8,438 nt of DNA from Clostridia bacterium (GTDB lineage Bacteria; Bacillota; Clostridia; Christensenellales; Maliibacteriaceae), in contig JAGBGW010000195.1 in NCBI GenBank assembly GCA_017935825.1, forward strand, positions 1 through 8,438, read 5' to 3'. The notes under the pieces were generated by a model, which was not told where the DNA came from, made no database searches, and was given only the letters and a program-made list of their open reading frames with translations. Made by a program: the position numbers and the translations under genes. Each line of letters starts with the position of its first letter. Position 1 is the stretch's first letter. This document shows, in pieces, positions 5,353 to 8,438 of the stretch.

Positions 5353-6696
5353 TTGGAAACCGGCCCGATATGGAGTCAGCTTCTGTTGCAGGTGGTGCTG
5401 ATTGCGCTCAATGCTTTCTTCGCCTCTGCAGAACTTGCAATTTTGTCCGTCAATGAAAACAAGCTTCGCATGCTTGCCGACGATGGGGATAAAAAAGCCG
5501 AACAGCTTTTGAAGATGAGAGAGAAACCCGAAGGTTTCCTTTCCACCATCCAGATCGGCATCACCATGGCAGGCTTCCTTGCAAGTGCATTCGCAGCCAG
5601 CAGTTTTGCTGAACCGCTTGTTGCATGGCTTGTGGAAGATGTGGGTTTCACCGCAATTCCCGCAAGTGTACTCAATACCGTAAGCGTTATTTTGATCACG
5701 CTGATTTTGTCGTTCTTCACGCTGGTTTTTGGCGAACTTGTTCCCAAACGCGTGGCAATGAAGAAGACCGAGAGCATGGCAAAAAAAGCTGTGGGCGTTA
5801 TCTCCGCAATTGCGAAAGTGGTACGTCCCGTGGTATGGCTTTTGTCCGCTTCCACCAACGGTGTACTTCGTCTTTTGGGTATTAACCCCGAGGAGGAAGA
5901 GGAATCCGTCACCGAGGAAGAAATCCGCATGATGGTGGATATCGGTCAGGAAGAGGGCGCCATCGACGAAGACGAGCGCGAGATGATCGAGAACATCTTC
6001 GAATTTGACAACACCAGCGCGGCGGATGTTATGACACACCGCATCGATGTGGAAGCAGTCTGGATCGAAGATACCAAGCAGGAGATCGTAAGCCTGATCC
6101 GCCGAAGCGGTTATTCCAGATTCCCCGTCTACGACGAGGACATCGACGATATCATTGGCGTGGTCAACACCCGTGATTATCTGCTCAATCTTCAGGCAGA
6201 ACATCCCAAGAGCCTGCGCCAGCTGATGCGCCCTGCATTCTTCGTGCCCGAGTCCGTTCGCACGGACGACCTGTTCCGCAACATGCAGGATGAAAAGATC
6301 CACTTTGCAGTGGTTGTGGACGAGTACGGCGGCACCAGCGGCATCGTTACACTGGAAGACCTTCTGGAGGAGATCGTGGGCAACATCTACGACGAATCCG
6401 ATCCCATCGAAGTCAGCGACATCGAGCAGCTGGAGGATAACCTCTGGCGCGTGGCAGGCTCCGTTGAACTGGAGGCTCTTGCAGAGGCTCTGGAACTGGA
6501 ACTGCCCCAGACCGACGCTTTCGACACCGTCGGTGGTCTGGTCTTCAGCCAGATGATCAACATTCCGCAGGATGGCACACACCCCCAGGTGGATGTTTGG
6601 GGTCTTCACATTTACGTGGAGGAACTTACCGAGCGCCGCGTGGAGTGGACCACCATCAGCAAGCTTGCCTCCGACGAGGAGGAGCAGGAAGACTAA
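5353..6696 (+). CDS. CorC/HlyC-type (CNNM-like) membrane protein with CBS domains
   Basis: A 447-residue protein of full family length with three modules. Residues 1 to about 185 are the DUF21/CNNM transmembrane domain, with hydrophobic stretches at about 8-31, 62-92, 104-128 and 145-175 and the conserved signatures TIQIGITMAGFLASAFA and GELVPKRVA. Residues about 210-350 are a CBS pair (DVMTHRIDVEAVW; SRFPVYDEDIDDIIGVVNTR; VVVDEYGGTSGIVTLEDLLE). Residues about 356-437 are the CorC_HlyC C-terminal domain. The family is annotated as hemolysin-like, but studied members such as staphylococcal MpfA and bacterial CorC homologues handle Mg2+ or Co2+, most likely export, with CBS domains binding Mg-ATP; that role is inferred here. 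Translation starts at TTG, supported by a strong Shine-Dalgarno and an upstream in-frame stop. It is transcribed alone from an extended -10 promoter and ends at a strong terminator. Confidence 0.95.
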   Translation: METGPIWSQLLLQVVLIALNAFFASAELAILSVNENKLRMLADDGDKKAEQLLKMREKPEGFLSTIQIGITMAGFLASAFAASSFAEPLVAWLVEDVGFTAIPASVLNTVSVILITLILSFFTLVFGELVPKRVAMKKTESMAKKAVGVISAIAKVVRPVVWLLSASTNGVLRLLGINPEEEEESVTEEEIRMMVDIGQEEGAIDEDEREMIENIFEFDNTSAADVMTHRIDVEAVWIEDTKQEIVSLIRRSGYSRFPVYDEDIDDIIGVVNTRDYLLNLQAEHPKSLRQLMRPAFFVPESVRTDDLFRNMQDEKIHFAVVVDEYGGTSGIVTLEDLLEEIVGNIYDESDPIEVSDIEQLEDNLWRVAGSVELEALAEALELELPQTDAFDTVGGLVFSQMINIPQDGTHPQVDVWGLHIYVEELTERRVEWTTISKLASDEEEQED

Positions 6697-6699
6697 AAC

Positions 6700-6735
6700 A
6701 AAACAGCACCGTAAATCGTTTGCGGTGCTGTTTTT
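6700..6735 (+). terminator. Intrinsic terminator of the CorC/HlyC gene
   Basis: A 16-bp stem (6700-6715 with 6719-6734, one T-G wobble) closes a 3-base TCG loop, with core ACAGCACCG / CGGTGCTGT, ending in five Ts. It begins 4 bases after the stop codon. Confidence 0.9.
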
Positions 6736-6756
6736 CTATGCTCTTTTTTGGACGTT

Positions 6757-6785
6757 TTGAAAGACCCTGTGCAGGCTCTTATAAA
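6757..6785 (+). promoter_or_regulatory. Candidate sigma-A promoter in the convergent gap
   Basis: TTGAAA (6757-6762), 17 bases, then TATAAA (6780-6785). The spacer holds a near-palindrome centred on CCTGTGCAGG (6766-6775), extended outward by AAGA/TCTT. No coding region with a ribosome binding site follows, which suggests a non-coding transcript starting near 6792, if the promoter is real. Confidence 0.5.
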
Positions 6786-6791
6786 AAGGAT

Positions 6792-6890
6792 GGGGGAGAG
6801 CAGCGATCCGCCTGACTTGCGCGACTGCGGCCTGTAACAGGCGCAAAACACAGGCCTGCAGATGGGACATGGGTGAGTACTGTTCTTTTT
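6792..6890 (+). ncRNA. Candidate small structured RNA, no known family recognised
   Basis: Downstream of the candidate promoter the sequence can fold strongly. CTGCGGCCTGT (6825-6835) pairs with ACAGGCCTGCAG (6850-6861) over 11 bp with one bulged T. A competing local hairpin (6826-6834 with 6838-6845) uses the same left arm. GAGAGCAG (6796-6803) can pair with CTGTTCTT (6880-6887), bringing the ends together. GGGACA (6864-6869) with TGTTCT (6881-6886) before TTTTT is a possible weak terminator that competes with the end-closing stem. I see no SRP, tmRNA, RNase P or riboswitch signature. A 6S-like or novel small RNA is possible, and chance structure in a GC-richer stretch is the main alternative. 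Confidence 0.25.
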
Positions 6891-6922
6891 ATTCTCCATT
6901 TACAGAAAAATATAGGAAGCAT

Positions 6923-6955
6923 AAAAACAAGCTCCCGAATTGCTTCGGGAGCTTG
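6923..6955 (-). terminator. Intrinsic terminator of the SH3b/CHAP gene
   Basis: On the minus strand a 12-bp stem (CAAGCTCCCGAA / TTCGGGAGCTTG) closes a GCAA tetraloop and is followed by TTTTT (6927-6923). The plus-strand reading lacks a T-run, so it acts on the minus-strand gene only. Confidence 0.85.
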
Positions 6956-6965
6956 CACTTACTTA

Positions 6966-8438
6966 TCAGTCGTTGTAAGCGGGGGAACCGTAACCCACGA
7001 TTCTGCCGCTGGACAAATCGAACGTGCGCCATTTAACGCCTTCGTTGCCATTGTCAAGGGAAGTATTTCCTTCGATGGTATAGAGGGTATTGCCTTCAAC
7101 CTTCCAAACGAGGCCAACATGTTCGATGCCGCCGCCGGAGGACCAGGACAGGAAGACCAGATCGCCGGGTTTGGGAACATAACCGGAACCGCGGGTATAA
7201 TATCTGTCGCGTGCGGCCATCCAATTCTTCATTGCATTGCAGCTGTAAATCGCAGGAAGAACGCCTGTATCAACACCTGCCTGACGTGCGCACCATACAA
7301 CAAAGATCAGGCACCAGGGCTGGTTGGACTTGCCAAGTGCATCGCCGTACTTGGTGTCGTTGTTACGGCCTTCGGTATAGCCAACCTGGCTCAGTGCGAT
7401 CTGAACGATCTTTTGCACCGTAGATGCATTGGGATCGATGATCGCATCGCCGCTGTCCGTACCACCGGAGGTGGAATCATTGTTGCCTTCTGCGGGCTGC
7501 TGTTTGGAGATATAGGCAGAATCGACATAACCTGTATGTGTTTGACCTGCTTCAGTAGTGTAATTGATCTTCAGCCAGCTGCCTGCCGCTGCAATGACTT
7601 CTACCTGTGTGCGGTAGGGGATGGAAACCACTGCGGTGGAGGACTGGGTGGGTTCGGTGCGAAGATTCAGCAGGGAAGCGGTAACATAAGCATCGTAAGG
7701 ATAGGTCACAACTTCTACCGTTTCGTAGGAGAAGGAAAGATAAGCGTTGCTCATGTAGCCGGTCTTGCCGTCATAGGTGACTTTGGACCAGGAACTGCCT
7801 TTTTCTTCAACCAAAACGCGGGTACCGCGCCTGATATATCCCATGGAACCATAACCGGTACCGGGACCCTTGCGCAGGCAAAGGGCGGATGCAGTAATGG
7901 TGGCATAAGTAATGGTCGTGGTGGTATTGCCGGTTTCGCTGTAGAAGTCCAAATAATCGTTGGAGCAGTAACCGATCACACCGTCTTCGGTGAGAATCTT
8001 GGACCAGGAACTGCCTCTGTCAAGAACGGTTACGGTTGCACCGTCATAAATCTGATCGATGGAAGTATAGGAAGTGCCGGGACCCTTGCGAACATTCAGA
8101 GCATCGGCATCGACCTTTGCATAAAGCGTTACGGTCTGCTGAGAATCATCTTCGGCATCGCCGCCTTCAGTGGTGGTATCGTCACCCTCGGTGGTGTTGT
8201 CACCGCCTTCGGTGGTGGTATCATCACCCTCGGTGGTGTTGTCACCGCCTTCAGTGGTGGTATCGTCACCCTCGGTGGTGTTGTCACCGCCTTCAGTGGT
8301 GGTATCGTCACCCTCGGTGGTATTGTCACCGCCTTCAGTGGTGGTATCGTCACCCTCGGTGGTATTGTCACCGCCTTCGGTGGTGGTATCGTCACCCTCG
8401 GTGGTATTGTCACCGCCCTCGGTGGTGGTGTTGCCGCC
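6966..8438 (-). CDS. Secreted-type SH3b-CHAP cell-wall protein with acidic Thr-rich repeats, 5'-partial
   Basis: The frame stays open to the right edge, so 490 residues of a longer protein are seen; the signal peptide must lie outside. Counting from the edge, residues 1-92 are GDNTTEGDDTTTEG repeats. SH3b domains follow at about 102-162, 177-236 and 249-311, each with an LxLRxGPG-like or LNLRTEPT motif; the first two share GSSWSK and a GTxY motif. After a Ser/Gly/Asp linker (about 312-338), residues about 339-490 form a CHAP domain. Its likely catalytic set is Cys376 in QPWCLIFVVWC, His440 in IEHVGLV, and Glu456/Asn458 in YTIEGNTS. CHAP domains cleave peptidoglycan peptide or amide bonds and SH3b domains bind the wall, so it probably remodels the cell's own wall. 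The GTG at 7979 is an internal Val, not a start. A terminator follows the stop. Lytic activity is inferred. Confidence 0.9.
   Translation of the reverse strand, partial: GGNTTTEGGDNTTEGDDTTTEGGDNTTEGDDTTTEGGDNTTEGDDTTTEGGDNTTEGDDTTTEGGDNTTEGDDTTTEGGDNTTEGDDTTTEGGDAEDDSQQTVTLYAKVDADALNVRKGPGTSYTSIDQIYDGATVTVLDRGSSWSKILTEDGVIGYCSNDYLDFYSETGNTTTTITYATITASALCLRKGPGTGYGSMGYIRRGTRVLVEEKGSSWSKVTYDGKTGYMSNAYLSFSYETVEVVTYPYDAYVTASLLNLRTEPTQSSTAVVSIPYRTQVEVIAAAGSWLKINYTTEAGQTHTGYVDSAYISKQQPAEGNNDSTSGGTDSGDAIIDPNASTVQKIVQIALSQVGYTEGRNNDTKYGDALGKSNQPWCLIFVVWCARQAGVDTGVLPAIYSCNAMKNWMAARDRYYTRGSGYVPKPGDLVFLSWSSGGGIEHVGLVWKVEGNTLYTIEGNTSLDNGNEGVKWRTFDLSSGRIVGYGSPAYND
8161..8438 (-). repeat. 42-bp in-frame tandem repeat (six full units plus a partial)
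   Basis: Full units start at 8161, 8203, 8245, 8287, 8329 and 8371. A divergent partial unit from 8413 runs off the edge. Each unit encodes GDNTTEGDDTTTEG and is itself built of two similar 21-bp halves. Units at 8161 and 8245 are identical, as are those at 8287 and 8329. The few differences (ACT/ACC, GAC/GAT, AAC/AAT codons) are all silent. The array codes a Thr-rich acidic stalk before the first SH3b domain. Confidence 0.95.

Noticed and set aside
5317..6609. 430-codon open frame on the minus strand opposite the CorC/HlyC gene
   Set aside because: The plus-strand reading is a textbook full-length family member. The antisense frame is open only because of codon bias in the real gene.
6792..6890. 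SRP RNA, tmRNA or other known housekeeping RNA
   Set aside because: I could not find the SRP GGAAG-loop signature, a tRNA-like domain or other diagnostic sequence, so only an unnamed candidate is kept.
6693..6899. 68-codon minus-strand open frame in the convergent gap
   Set aside because: No ribosome binding site, low-complexity basic composition, and it would run through the terminator of the CorC/HlyC gene.
8129..8413. Minus-strand open frame encoding a TIPPRV/TIPPLKAV-type repeat
   Set aside because: It is an alternative frame of the 42-bp tandem repeat; the real frame is continuous with the SH3b and CHAP domains.
8161..8438. CRISPR array
   Set aside because: The repeats are contiguous with no unique spacers and are an exact multiple of three inside a coding frame.

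Overview
The window looks like a chromosomal segment from a Gram-positive anaerobe of the Clostridia (Bacillota). The Oscillospiraceae/Ruminococcaceae or Lachnospiraceae are the most natural guess. The evidence is strong GGAGG-type ribosome binding sites at nearly every gene, a DUF896/YnzC-type small protein (a Bacillota family), an ECF sigma factor overlapping a membrane-anchored partner gene of a kind common in gut Clostridia, sigma-A-like promoters, short intergenic gaps closed by hairpin-plus-T-run terminators, and a secreted SH3b/CHAP cell-wall protein. I cannot name a species. I see no tRNA, rRNA, insertion sequence, CRISPR array or phage gene.

Layout, left to right. (1) The 3' part of an unrecognised, highly charged, helix-rich protein (3-1256, +). 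It is followed in the same frame by a 34-codon stretch that repeats its C-terminus (1257-1361), then a terminator. (2) A two-gene unit: an ECF-type sigma factor (1460-2020, +) overlapped by 4 bases by a single-pass membrane protein (2017-3087, +) that is probably its anti-sigma or signal partner. A bidirectional terminator follows. (3) A minus-strand operon with a clear promoter at 4789-4817: a membrane protein of unknown function (3943-4755) and a HisJ-family PHP phosphoesterase (3138-3929), 13 bases apart. (4) A divergent intergenic region with inverted repeats, then a DUF896 protein (4972-5175, +) with its own terminator. (5) A CorC/HlyC (CNNM-like) membrane protein with CBS domains (5353-6696, +), read from a TTG start behind an extended -10 promoter and a leader hairpin. 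(6) A 269-base gap between convergent genes, holding two terminators and a possible small structured RNA with its own promoter. (7) The C-terminal 490 codons of a secreted-type protein (6966-8438, -): an acidic Thr/Gly-rich 14-residue tandem repeat, three SH3b domains and a CHAP amidase/endopeptidase domain. It runs off the right edge.

How the genes fit together. Several products act at the cell envelope: the sigma/anti-sigma pair, the cation-transport-type CorC protein, the SH3b/CHAP protein and the unknown membrane protein. However, they sit in separate transcription units and I see no single pathway linking them. No obviously new multi-gene system is visible. The items most worth a second look are the candidate RNA at 6757-6890, the duplicated C-terminus after the stop of the first gene, the 42-bp tandem repeat whose unit-to-unit differences are all silent, and the unassigned extracellular domain of the sigma-factor partner.
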